The notes under the pieces are model-generated. The model searched no databases. It had not been told where the DNA came from and saw nothing but the letters and a program-made list of their open reading frames with translations. Of a stretch of 64,000 bases of DNA, positions 54,331 to 64,000 are shown one piece after another. Source of the DNA: Molossus alvarezi (Eukaryota; Chordata; Mammalia; Chiroptera; Molossidae); NCBI GenBank assembly GCA_037176705.1, contig CM073887.1:89042348-89106347 (forward strand), given 5' to 3'. The translations under genes and the position numbers were made by a program. Position 1 is the stretch's first letter; the number at the start of each line of letters is the position of its first letter.

Positions 54331-55030
54331 AAAGGGGGAGCAACTAGAATGGGGCCATCCCTAGTAGTGGGCCACTATGCACGTCCCACATGGCACAATG
54401 CATTGGGACTGGGGTCCAGTGCGGAAAGCTCCTCGTCCTAAAAAATGGGTGGGCAGGCATGCAGGCACTCACCCAGAGGACAGGAGCCACAGGGTTACCC
54501 TGGAAAAGCGGTCCAGCTTCAGAAGGGGCATGTTCCTTTGGTGCCAGCACAAATGGCCCCACAGGTTTAGAGGCAATGAATGCAGCACTGCAGGTTTCCT
54601 GTGGAGCTATTGACTTCGGGGAATTGGGCATAGGCATGAAACACACTTAGAAAATTGAAAAACATGCTGCCCCACATAAACATGCACACTAAGATGGCAC
54701 TTCCCTTTCCTGCGTCCTTTTTAAAACCTGGGTCAGAGAAAATTTTCCCATTCCTCCACCCGCGATGGGACCCAAATACTGCCAGGGGAAGGCTTCTTTG
54801 GACGTTTTTCACTGTGTTCTCCTGTTAGGCCTAAAGGCCCAACTGAATGAAATAGCTCAAAAGATATATGATAAAATGACACTCCTGGGGAAAAAGATAA
54901 AAGAATAGCAAAGATAATAAAAGCAGCCTTAAGGGAAACAGGGCCCACAGAAAAGGATCACGCTAGGAAGGGAAACATGAGGAAGAGCCAAGACAGCAAG
55001 CCTAGGTTCCGATTAGGGATAGAAAAGAGG
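54331..55030. other. unassigned, possibly further ERV-derived sequence
   Basis: Follows the protease remnant. Three overlapping short frames at 54,340-54,650, none recognised as reverse transcriptase, integrase or env. Confidence 0.3.
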
Positions 55031-55037
55031 CTAATTT

Positions 55038-55200
55038 GAGATGCTGTCAGAATGCTTAGAAAGAGCCATGAAATTTGCCTTCCAGGAGTTCCATCTCTGG
55101 TACCAGTTTGTTCTGTCACTCATGGCTACCAGAAAGTCTGCCCATGCCATGAAGAGGCTGAGAAGTTTACCAAAACTGCCATTGATGTGGAAAGGAGTAG
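55038..55200 (+). pseudogene. TTC7-like processed fragment
   Basis: '[20 protein letters not shown]' (from about 55,044) closely resembles a conserved stretch of the tetratricopeptide protein TTC7A/B, a scaffold of the PI4KA lipid-kinase complex at the plasma membrane. After about 25 residues the similarity shifts frame ('EEAEKF'-like near 55,155) and fades. Too short to name the paralogue or to show a poly(A) tail. Confidence 0.45.
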
Positions 55201-56517
55201 CTACACTCTTACAAGCAGCACGTTCTGAAAGGTCTGGAACAGGCTTGGTTTCTGACCAAGCTAAGGTAGATCCCACTTAGACTGTGAAACAGACTATCCG
55301 CATTTTTAATCAGGAACTTTCTTCCCTCGGCTCTAGACTTTTCATTCTTGATGCTATTTCTAAAGGCCAAGTTTCCATAAATACGTTTGATAGATTAATT
55401 TGGGTTAATGGTCCACGGAGGCTGGAATACAATGTATTCTCATTGTAAGGTTCTAAATCTGATGTCTATGAAAACACACTTTTTCATTTCATGTCAGGAA
55501 GCCCTAACCCAAAATCCAAGTTCTTGAACTGCAGCAGATCTGGGAAGCTCTTAAATTATAGGCAAAATTTTAGTGTGCATCTTTTTAGGAATAAAGTCCT
55601 TGATTTTTATAAGGTTCTCAAGATGGTCTCTCACCCCAAAGGTTAACAGTCACTGTAACTAAATTTTTTCTACCTCACACCCTATTTATTTATGATCATT
55701 TACTGAATAATCTGAGACATCCATTCTAGACTTATGTGTAAAGTTCAGGTATACATATCCACTAGGAAGTTAGATATAAGGGTCTACATCAGAACTGAAG
55801 AAAAAGACTTTAGTGCAAAAAGACAGTTTAATAAATCATAAGTATATAAATGGTTGATAAAGCAGAGGAAATGGATAAGATCCTTCCTCCTACAGTATAG
55901 TACTGTGAAAAGGAAACAAGAACTAGACCAGGGACCATATATAGGAAAAAGGTGGGTCAATGAAGAGGAGCCAGCAAGAGAGTCTGGGAAAGAAAGGAGA
56001 ACCAAGAATCATGAGTGTTTCACCAAGGAAACAAAAAAGTTAAAAGTCTCTCAGTTTGGCCACTAGGGGGAACCTGAACACTTTTTCAGATAGTTTTAAA
56101 GAATTAATTTGGCTTAGACTTACTGTGTCAAAAAATGAACAACGGGATCTGAGAAGACAGTAAACAGACCATATATTACCAATAAAATAAAAAAGGCAAG
56201 GAAAAATTAAATGTAAATTATAGAGTACTTTCACGAACATTTTTCTTAGTATTAATGTTCCCGTAAAACCAGTAAGCATATTTTTTAACTAATTTAGTTG
56301 TACATTTAACTTTGTATAATGGAAACATCTAAATATATTTAATGAATTCAAAAACTATATCCTTTGATCAAAAAATATGAACTTTAAAATATTTGTGTGG
56401 AGATATAACAGGTAAGTTTAAATATTGCCAGAAGACTCAGATATCACCAAGTTATGTAATGCCCAAAGTTATGATTGTATGGTTATCTGGTTACTAAATG
56501 TCGGCAAGATAAGGACA
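55201..56517. other. unassigned flank
   Basis: AT-rich; nothing recognised. Confidence 0.35.
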
Positions 56518-56739
56518 TTAAAACCATACTGAGTATAATCTGACTTCTGGATTCAGGAAGTACTCGGTATCTTTCAGCGCTTCACTGTTGTCATTGTGAG
56601 CAATCCGCATGTTAACTACATTAGACATACTATCATTGTCTGTGGCATTCTCTAGATGTGCTTTTCTACGAAATAGAACCCCCATGTCAGGTTGAAAAAA
56701 AAAATTAGAAGACAGACAAGATGACAACTGAGAGCCCAT
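56518..56739 (-). other. Unidentified coding-like frame (73 codons)
   Basis: Balanced, low-repeat amino-acid composition ('NATDNDSMSNVVNMRIAHND', 'EALKDTEYFLNPEVRL') in an AT-rich background with an upstream T/C tract (minus strand, about 56,692-56,706). I do not recognise the family. It could be a decayed processed copy or chance. Confidence 0.25.
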
Positions 56740-56929
56740 CAGGTACCAGAGAGGTTTTACTTATTACTTTACTGAGGTTTGGCTAGTTGCAAATTCATGA
56801 AGAAAGAGACCGATTTTTCAAACAAGAGAGAACTATCTGGGTAGACAGACCTCCTGGGGCTGGCTGATCCTCCACATCATAAAAGCACTTTCAGAAAGCC
56901 ACTGAACAGTTCCTTTAAAACACAAGGCC

Positions 56930-57135
56930 ACCCAGCTGGTGTGGCTCAGTGGTTGAGTAGCGACCCATGCACCCAGAGATTGCAGGTTCAATTCCCAGTC
57001 AGGGCACATGCCCAGGTTGTACGCCAAGTCTCCAGTGGAGGGAATGCAGGAGGCGGCCAATTGATGTTCGCTCACATTGGTGTTTCCACCTCTCGCTCTC
57101 TCTAAAAACAATCAATAAAGAAAATAAAAAATAAA
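56930..57135 (+). mobile_element. Ves-type SINE with target-site duplication
   Basis: 'CCCAGCTGGTGTGGCTCAG' head, short CT core, 'CAATAAAGAAAATAAAAAAT' tail. 'AAAACACAAGGCCAC' precedes (about 56,916-56,930) and 'AAAACACAAGGCCAC' follows (about 57,136-57,150). Confidence 0.9.
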
Positions 57136-57379
57136 AAAACACAAGGCCACATACATGGCCTTTTCCTACCACTTATTTCTCTTCCCCCGCAAACGCTTTA
57201 CAAAAATTATGATTTTCCCTGAGAAGAATAAAGAATCTTCACAAAAGTTAAATAAACCTCTTTAAAATAGCATCAGCCTTGGAAATTACCTCCAAGACAT
57301 CACTGGGCACTGCCCACCCCACTCAGGGCACATCCTCTACTCCACCTGCCCTGGAGCACCCTCCCCCACCAGGGGAAGA

Positions 57380-58260
57380 GCCCACAGGCCCCACTTCATC
57401 TTGCCAAGCGGGTCCTCAACCTCTGATCCGCCCGGAAAAGCCTGAATGGAGAGGCCGCCAGAAGCCCTAGCAGAGCAGTCACAGGGATTCTCGCCCACGC
57501 AGCCCGCAGACCCAGACGTTCTCGCTGCCTCACCTCTGGGAACAGGCTCCACAAGGTCCAAGGCACCAAGAAACCCCAGGCGCAGCCTCCCAGGAGCTCC
57601 TGCCACAAGCGCCCCGCCCCACCCCCTCCCCCAAGCCTCCCACAAGGCCTCCATCCGGGTACTGAGCTTCCTCCCACTGGCCCACTTCAGTGGCTCTTGA
57701 ACCAAAAGTTGTTCGTCCTGAGCCACGCGCCATTTTGGGGGTAGAGAATATGAAAAACAAGGCTTCTTCCCTCGAGGAATGTCCATGCCAGGGGGGGAGG
57801 CAGACCATAAAGGAGCACACAATTACATCTGAACAGTGGGGGTCAGCGCCAAAAAGAAAAATAAAGCAGGGGGAGAACAAGAACACCCATCCTTCATGGT
57901 GCGCGCCAACGGCCTGACCCACAAGGTGGCACCTGACCTTCTGAAGGGGCAGAAACTCTGTGCCTACCTGGAGGGAGAATAGTCCAGGCAGGGGCACCCG
58001 CGAGCACAGGTCCTCAGGGGGCGAGCGTGCCAAGCAGAAGGTGCTGCCCGCCGCCCCGCAGTAGGAGCCCCCCGGGGCGAGCACTGGGCTCTCCCACCCC
58101 TGGAGAGGACGGCAGAGCGCAGGCGCTCCCAGTGCGTAGGTGCACACGCTGCGTGACTGCACGTGGACGGCCGCCTCACCGCCGCCTGACCCGCGGCCGA
58201 GGGCCAGCGGCCTGGGTGGAACAGGAAGACTGGGCCGAGAAGCGGGCAGCTTTCTCTACT
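57380..58260. promoter_or_regulatory. GC/CpG-rich island, no gene assigned
   Basis: CG dinucleotides are frequent at 57,420-57,620 and especially 57,995-58,235 (e.g. 'CCCGCCGCCCCGCAG', 'CGCCGCCTGACCCGCGGCCG'). A 210-codon minus-strand frame (57,530-58,162) is probably a GC effect. On the minus strand a plausible donor CAG/GTAGGC occurs at about 57,968. May be the promoter of an unknown transcript. Confidence 0.45.
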
Positions 58261-58699
58261 ACAGTATAGTTGTGTGTAGGGCTGCCAGACAGTGTACGGG
58301 CTGCCCAGTTAAGTTTGCAGTGGGATAAGCAATGAAAGAAATTTTAATGTTATCGCACGCAAAATTATTCGCTGTTTATCTGAAATTGATGTTTAACTGG
58401 GTGTCTTATGTTTTTATTTGCTAAATCTGGCAACTCTAGTGTTAGAGTTTAGCTGCCAAGTTTGGAAATTTAAGAACAATGCTGTGCCAAGCCACATCAC
58501 TGCCTGAGGCCAAACAAAATGTGCCTTTTATACATATTTTTGTGTATTTTTTAATAATGTTCCCAAAGTAGTAAATTAGTTGAAAACATTTTAAAACTGA
58601 AAAGTTGGTATATTAAAATTCACAATTTTCCTGGCTTTAATGGAAGCAAAATAACCCATCAAATTTTTCAAAATTTACTTCTCTTGATCAAGTGAATTT
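58261..58699. other. unassigned flank
   Basis: AT-rich; nothing recognised. Confidence 0.35.
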
Positions 58700-58880
58700 T
58701 TGTTTTGGTTTGTTTTGTTTTGAAAGAGAGAGGAAGGAGCGAGAAACATCCATAGGCTGTCTCCTGTACACCCCCTACTGGGTGGGGATTGAGCAACCCT
58801 GCCATGTGTCCTGACAGGAATCAAACCGGGACCTGTCAGTCCATGGGAGGACACTCAATCCACTGAGCCATACCAGCCCA
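58700..58880 (-). mobile_element. Ves-type SINE, older, antisense
   Basis: (GTTTT)n start, GA core 'GAAAGAGAGAGGAAGGAGC', 'GAATCAAACCGGGACC', head complement 'GAGCCATACCAGCCCAG'. Confidence 0.82.
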
Positions 58881-60021
58881 GTGATCAAATGAGATCTTAA
58901 GCAAAGTTTAATTAACTTCAGTTTACTGACACTTATTTTGTAGGATGCCACTGTGCCTGGCATGGTTTTTAAAAAGTTCCCTATACCACTTATGTTACCA
59001 GACTCAGGGAGGTTGCTGCTTGGTGTGTCCTATTCAAGAACAAGTTGTGATTGTCATTAGGTAGTTTCATTTACTTGGAGCAAGTAAAGCAGACTGGGTT
59101 CACATCCAAAGCTCTCTCTCCTTGAAGGAAGGGTTTGCCATTGCCTACACACCTCATTTGGTTAATTACATGTTTTCATATTTGCAGTTGGCTAAACTTA
59201 TCAGTTGTGGTAAGGAACAAGTTAATCTGCAAAATACTGTGCTATATTTTAGCATCTAGCAAGAATAGAACTTAGTAAGAATCACCCAGACCTTGGTCCA
59301 AACTTGGGTAAGATTGAACTAAGGAACACTTGTGAATCAGTTTTAGATGACCAAACACAATGCTGATATTATATTATAAATATTATAAATTGATACTGTA
59401 TGCTGCTTAAAACTACTTCAAATGAAATAACCACAGGATTTAAATAATCAGACTATTGAAAAGGCTGCTTTTTGTAATCAGATTTATTCATAGAAAATAA
59501 CTTCTTCAGGTAAAAATTCAGAACAACTGAGAATACATTTGATTTTTCATATCTCCATTTCTAAGACATCTGCTCTCTAATTTATATTTGATAAATTATT
59601 TTCCTATAATAATTGATATACTCATCCAGTGATTTGTACATTTCCAATTTCTTTTCACTTTCAAATTCAGGAAATATATTCATATCCCTCACTTAAGTGT
59701 TACTTTAATCAAATATACTTTCAGAGTTACTTGCTCTCATTTGTTATAAGAGATAGGCCTTCTATTAAGCATTGCTTTGTATATAGTCCTGGTTTTTTAT
59801 TATAAACCTTTAATTGTTTCTACTTAGTTCAAAACAACATCCCATACAGATAAGCTGCATAAACATTTGTAATACATTTTTTGCTTTCTATTTCAGCATA
59901 TAGCATTTTGTCATTTGACGTTTTCTCTTTTAATGTTTAACAAATTCTGTATGAAGTGTCTTGATTGCATTTCATCTTAATGCCCCTCAGGATTTGTATA
60001 TATGTGTTTTGTTTTTGTTTT
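58881..60021. other. unassigned AT-rich flank
   Basis: Nothing recognised over 1.1 kb. Confidence 0.4.
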
Positions 60022-60083
60022 TAATCCTCCCCCGAGGATATTTTTTCATTTATGTTTTAGATAGAGTGGGATAAGGTAGGGGA

Positions 60084-60114
<31 letters not shown>

Positions 60115-60278
60115 CATCCATGTGAGAGACACACATCAATTGTTTGCCTCCCAAACAACCCCAACCAGGGCCAGGGATCGAACCGGCAACCAAGGTACAG
60201 TGCCTTTGGGAATCAAACCCGAGACTCTTTGGTCCGAGGGATGACCCTCTAACCATTGAGCCAAACAGACAAAGGCCG
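60022..60278 (-). mobile_element. Ves SINE, antisense
   Basis: 'AATCCTCCCCCGAGGATA', long GA core, two B-box-like complements ('GGATCGAACCGG', 'GAATCAAACCCG'), head complement 'AAACAGACAAAGGC'. Confidence 0.9.
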
Positions 60279-60739
60279 TATTTATGTTTTAATGTAGTTT
60301 TTAAAAGATATAATATTCCACCTTCTCATTGAATTCACACAAAAAATATATATCCTTTGAACAATACTATAAAAGTTATATTTAAATTCATTGAAAGCAT
60401 CATTTTTGCATATTAAGAGTATGAACTGAACAAGGCACACGTTTGGCATAATCATTTTTGGGGAGAAATAATGGCTTGTACACCCTTGTATACATACCTG
60501 CTATTTTTGTTCCATTATCATAACACTGGCTTCAGAGATGTTTTATGTCAATATCATCTTTTTCCAACTTATTAAGAATTTCATAAGGTTACCCATATCC
60601 CTTTGTCTTATCAATAAAATCAACAAAACGTTCTTCCTTTGTCGTGACTCAATGCAAACACTTTCTAATGATGGGCTATGTCTGGGGTACAAAGAACAAG
60701 GAAAGGTTCTATGCTTCTTTTATTCGCAGTAGTGTTTCA
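60279..60739. other. unassigned flank
   Basis: AT-rich; nothing recognised. Confidence 0.35.
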
Positions 60740-61125
60740 GATCTAACATGAATTCCTAGTAGCCCTATGTGTTCCCCCCAAATTCTCACATTGAAGTCCT
60801 AACTTCTAGTACCTTGGATGTGCAGTTAGGGCCTTAAAGAGGTAATTAAGGTAAAATGAGTTCATATGGATGGGCCCTAGTCCAGTATGACTTATGTCCT
60901 CATAAGAAGAGATTAGGACACAGATAGCACAGAGATCAAGAGGTCATCATCTGAGGACACAGTAAAAAAGTCATCATCTGAAAGCCAAAGAGAGAGGCAT
61001 CAAAAGAAACTTCTTACACATTCATCTTGAACTTTTAGCCTCCAGAACTATGAGAAAATAAATTTCTGTTGTTTAAACCATCCACTCTGTGCTATTTTGT
61101 TAGGACAGTCTAAGCGATCACATTG
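60740..61125 (+). mobile_element. MLT1-type (ERVL-MaLR) LTR
   Basis: 'TGTGTTCCCCCCAAATTCTC', 'GAGGTAATTAAGGTAAAATG', 'TGTCCTCATAAGAAGAG', 'CCTCCAGAACTATGAGAAAA', then AATAAATTTCTGTTGTTTAA (LTR polyadenylation signal) and the 3' end near 61,120. Confidence 0.82.
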
Positions 61126-61729
61126 TAAATTTGTTTTGAATGTTAGGAGATAAATAAGGCACAGATTCCTTTTTATGATAGCTAAATCAACCTTATCATA
61201 ACTGTAAGTTCAATTAAATTAAGGAACATAGTATTTGGTTTTCCGACTTTTAGAATCAACTTATCCTGTCCAAAGTATAACTGATAGAGGTTGGGAGGTA
61301 AAAGGTCATATGATAGTTAATTTTATATCAGCTTGGCTAGATTATGGTGACCAGTTGGTCAAACACTAGTCTAGATCTTCATCTCACATACTAGATGCCA
61401 AAGATACTACCTTAGGCTTACAGAACAACCAGGCAATCAAGAGAGGACTGTAAATAATGTAACTATCAAAAAGTGGCAAAGGGAGGGAGGGTGTATTGAA
61501 GGATAGTGAATATAGATAATCATTTCTCAAATTCCTAAAGTGGAAAAATCAAGAAACAGCATTTTGTAAATATACAATTTATAGTCAGAAAAATTAAAAA
61601 CAAAGAATTGAAAGAGGTTCCTCTAGGAAGGGAACTAGGGAAAGAGACCAGTAGGTAAGGAAGAATTATTTAGGGTAAGCTCCTCTGTTCCTAATTTTTT
61701 AAGCCATGTGCATGTATTTTATTTTATTT
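61126..61729. other. unassigned flank
   Basis: 'TTAATTTTATATCAGCTTGG' and 'AGTTGGTCAAACACTAGTC' (61,318-61,370) recall an old interspersed repeat that I cannot name. Confidence 0.35.
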
Positions 61730-61910
61730 TAATTTTTATTTATTGACTGATTTTAGAGAGAAGGGAGAGAGAGAAACACTGATTTGTTCTTCCAACTATG
61801 CATGCACTTATTGTTTTTATTCCTTGTATGTGCACTTACCGGGGATTGAACCCAAAACACCTTGCATATTGGGACAACACTATAACCAACTGAGCTACCA
61901 GGTCAGATGT
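61730..61910 (-). mobile_element. Older tRNA-derived SINE, antisense
   Basis: Same family as 34,742: 'TTTATTGACTGATTTTAGAG', 'ATGCATGCACTTATTG', 'GGGGATTGAACCCAAAACAC', 'CAACTGAGCTACCAGG'. Confidence 0.75.
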
Positions 61911-62089
61911 GCCTGTATTTTAAACTGGTATAACAGAAAAAAAAAAATTCTACTTATGCTTCAAGACCCAGATCTAATGTTGCCTACTGTACTGCAAAAT
62001 TCCAAATCCTCTCTCCTACTTGAAAACTAGGTCCTCTATTATCAAATTTCTCATATTTCTAGGCATACCAAAAGAGTGGACCAAATAAC

Positions 62090-64000
62090 AAGAAACAAAA
62101 AGAAAAAAGAGACAATAGAAAGAGATCCAGAAAATGGCAGAGTGAATGGAAGCTACAAAAACAGTCTCCCAGGACCAAATTGGAATTACAACTAAAACAC
62201 AGACAAATCGACAGGAAAAAGCAACAGAAAAGCAGCTTTCGAGGACCATATAACCAGAGACACTGACTCAATCCTGGTAGGATTGTGAAGACGCGAGACG
62301 GGGGCTGAGAGCCCACAGTCAGCAGCTCTGCAGCGGTCTTAGCTGTGAGCAGTGCCCTCGAGTTAAACTCCCAAGCGGCTCCACGGCGCAGAGCCGGGGC
62401 AGCCAGAGTCACTCACCTTGGGCTCCAGCAGAAGGACTGGAACTGTGTGGGCACAATCAGGATTTGGAGGGCGCTCAGAGCCTTTGCTGAGTTGCAGCCA
62501 CGCAGGGCGGTAGCTATATTGTTCCTTCCCAGGGCTCGGGGGAGAGGCAAAAGCCCCACCCTCGGAGATTCAACCCCACCATGTGGGCCACTGAAATGCA
62601 AATTGAGGCTTACTAACAACCAGCATCTGCCCCACCCTTGGGAAATCCCCTTACGCTGAGCACCTGAGAGAGTTTTTCAATCAACTAACAATCCAAAACC
62701 CTTCAAGTAACCTGGACTGCTAGCCTCCAGGCAAAATGCTAGAGGATAACAGTACCATTCCTGGGCTAGCAACTCTAACCAGGAAATTAAGACTTGACAA
62801 TGGTGTTTAATTTGGGTGCTCCCTCACTCATCTAAACCCAGAAGAGGAAGACACAAACAGCAGAACACCAATACACACAGGGAAAACTTGGCAGGTTCTA
62901 AAGCCCACTGTAATAGTCAAAATGGTGAAACACAGAAACAAAAGCCAAATAAAAGAACAAGAGACCTCCACCAAAGAAGATATCAGTTAGGCAAGTTAAC
63001 AGGGCTAGAATTCAGAGCCATGATCTTGAGGAAGCTCAACAGTATGAGTAACGACATAGAGATGCTGAAAATAAACCAATTGGAAATTAAAAACCACCAT
63101 GAAGAGATCAGGAGTGACATATCAGAAATAAAGAACAGCCCTGGCCGGTTTTGCTCAGCGATTAGAGCATCAGCCTGTGGACCAGAGAGTCCTCGGTTCA
63201 GTTCCCACTAAGGGCACATACTTCGGTTGCAGTTTGTCCCCGGCCCTGGCTGGGGTTGTGTGGGTGGCAACCAGTCGATGTGTCTCTCTCACATCAATGT
63301 TTCTTGCTCTCTCTTCCCTCTCCTTTCGCTCCAGCTCGATCTGAAAATAAATGCAAAAATATCCTCAAATGAGGAAAAAAAAAAAATAAGAAAGAAAGAA
63401 AGAAAGAACACATTGGAAGGTCTAAAGAGCAGAGTAGAGGAAGCTGAAGACTAGATCAGTGAATTAGAAGACAGGGTAGAAAACATCAACCAATCAAAAA
63501 ACCAAAAAGAAAAAACAATTGAAAAACAGGAAGACAGTTTAAGAGAACTGTGGGACAACTGGAAACGTAATAATATTCACATCATAGGAGTCCCTGAAGA
63601 AAAAAATGAGCAAGGATTAGAGAATATATTCAAAGAAATAATGACAGAAAACTTCCCTAATCTGGTGAAGGAAGAAAGCATTCAAGTTCAAGAAGCACAG
63701 AGAGCCACAAGTAAGAAGAATCCAAACAGGCCCCCACCAAGACACACAGTAATTAAAATGCCAAAAATTAAGAAAAAGAGAGAATCCTAAAGGAATCCAG
63801 AGATAAGCAACAGGTTACCTACAAAGGAAACCCTATAAGGCTCTCAGCTGACTTCTCACAAGAAACACTACAGACCAGAAGGGAATGGCATGAGGTAATC
63901 AAGGTCATGAAAAACAAGGATCTGAATCCAAGACTACTCTACCCAGCAAGGCTGTCATACAAAGTAGAAGGTCAAATAAAGAGCTTCCCAGACAAAAAAA
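62090..64000 (+). mobile_element. L1 LINE 5' end (5'UTR and ORF1), running off the window
   Basis: 5'UTR from about 62,090-62,130 with the GC-rich middle at 62,290-62,600, then ORF1-like sequence from about 62,920. Frames interrupted by stops give 'MLKINQLEIKNHHEEI', then after a SINE 'LEGLKSRVEEAED' (coiled coil), 'IMTENFPNLVKEESIQVQEA' and the C-terminal domain ('RREWHEVIKVMKNKDLNPR') toward the window end. Stops (e.g. after 'VEEAED') show it is not intact. Same orientation as the L1 end at 46-47.8 kb is not: the two point away from each other. Confidence 0.9.
63133..63395 (+). mobile_element. Ves SINE inserted in L1 ORF1
   Basis: 'AGCCCTGGCCGGTTTTGCTC' head, CT core, 'CTGAAAATAAATGCAAAAAT' tail, (GAAA)n end. 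The direct repeat 'AAAGAACA' before (about 63,131) and after (about 63,403) rejoins the L1 coiled-coil codons when the SINE is removed. Confidence 0.93.

Noticed and set aside
57530..58162. 210-codon minus-strand frame in the GC island
   Set aside because: Composition is what GC-rich DNA gives by chance, no family is recognised, and the start is arbitrary. Kept only as part of the island.
57380..58260. First exon of KLHL3, the next gene beyond SPOCK1 in human
   Set aside because: No frame resembles the KLHL3 N-terminus or BTB domain; the expected gene must lie beyond the window.
61318..61480. Possible old DNA transposon or LTR fragment
   Set aside because: The wording is suggestive but I cannot name the family or set ends.

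Overview
This is vertebrate nuclear DNA, almost certainly from a bat. The main clue is about 28 copies or fragments of a tRNA-derived SINE of the Ves type known from yangochiropteran (e.g. vespertilionid) bats: a head close to 'GCCCTGGCC(G/A)GTTTGGCTCAG', a B-box-like 'GGTTCGGTTCC', a CT-rich middle and an A-rich tail. Old eutherian repeats (L2, MIR, MER20, MLT-type LTRs) and L1 LINEs of several ages fill most of the rest. There is no prokaryotic gene organisation, and most short open frames are repeat shadows.

The host gene that anchors the locus is SPOCK1 (testican-1) on the minus strand. Its first coding exon is at 32,242-32,424, a probable non-coding exon 1 ends at 33,037, and both lie in a CpG island at about 32.15-33.3 kb. 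Everything to the left (1-32,241) should therefore lie inside the next SPOCK1 intron; everything right of about 33.3 kb is upstream flank.

Left part (1-18 kb). An ancient L1 (about 2.7-9.8 kb) has taken a stack of later insertions: three SINEs, a 2.1-kb half-L1 (HAL1-like) element, a young L1 3' end, and a processed retrocopy of ARMC8 with an intact 399-codon frame. The retrocopy reads through an exon-intron donor, so it was made from an intronically polyadenylated short isoform. At 12.6-18.0 kb lies a minus-strand cluster of three related copies of a MARK/sperm-motility-kinase-like gene. One has an intact kinase plus UBA region and a Thr-rich coding minisatellite (33-bp units). One keeps only the tail, with a 32-bp minisatellite that rotates through all three frames. 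One is a scrambled pseudogene.

Middle (18-39 kb): mostly quiet intronic or flanking sequence with SINEs, MIR, L2, an antisense MaLR-type LTR and an L1 rearranged by 5' inversion; the SPOCK1 promoter is here.

Right part (39-64 kb). A long minus-strand L1 (39.5-47.8 kb, 3' truncated) is interrupted by a second HAL1-like element, a SINE and a polyadenylated retrocopy carrying L1 ORF2 in antisense, each with visible target-site duplications. Then come a solo LTR with a 6-bp duplication, a MER20, the 5' part of a gammaretrovirus-like ERV (LTR, tRNA-Thr primer-binding site, broken gag), a betaretrovirus-like gag/protease remnant, a possible TTC7-like pseudogene fragment, a second GC-rich island (57.4-58.3 kb), an MLT1-type LTR and the 5' end of another L1 that runs off the window.

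Boundaries of repeats are by eye, to roughly 10-30 bases unless a target-site duplication fixes them. Family names come from recognition, not from a database search.
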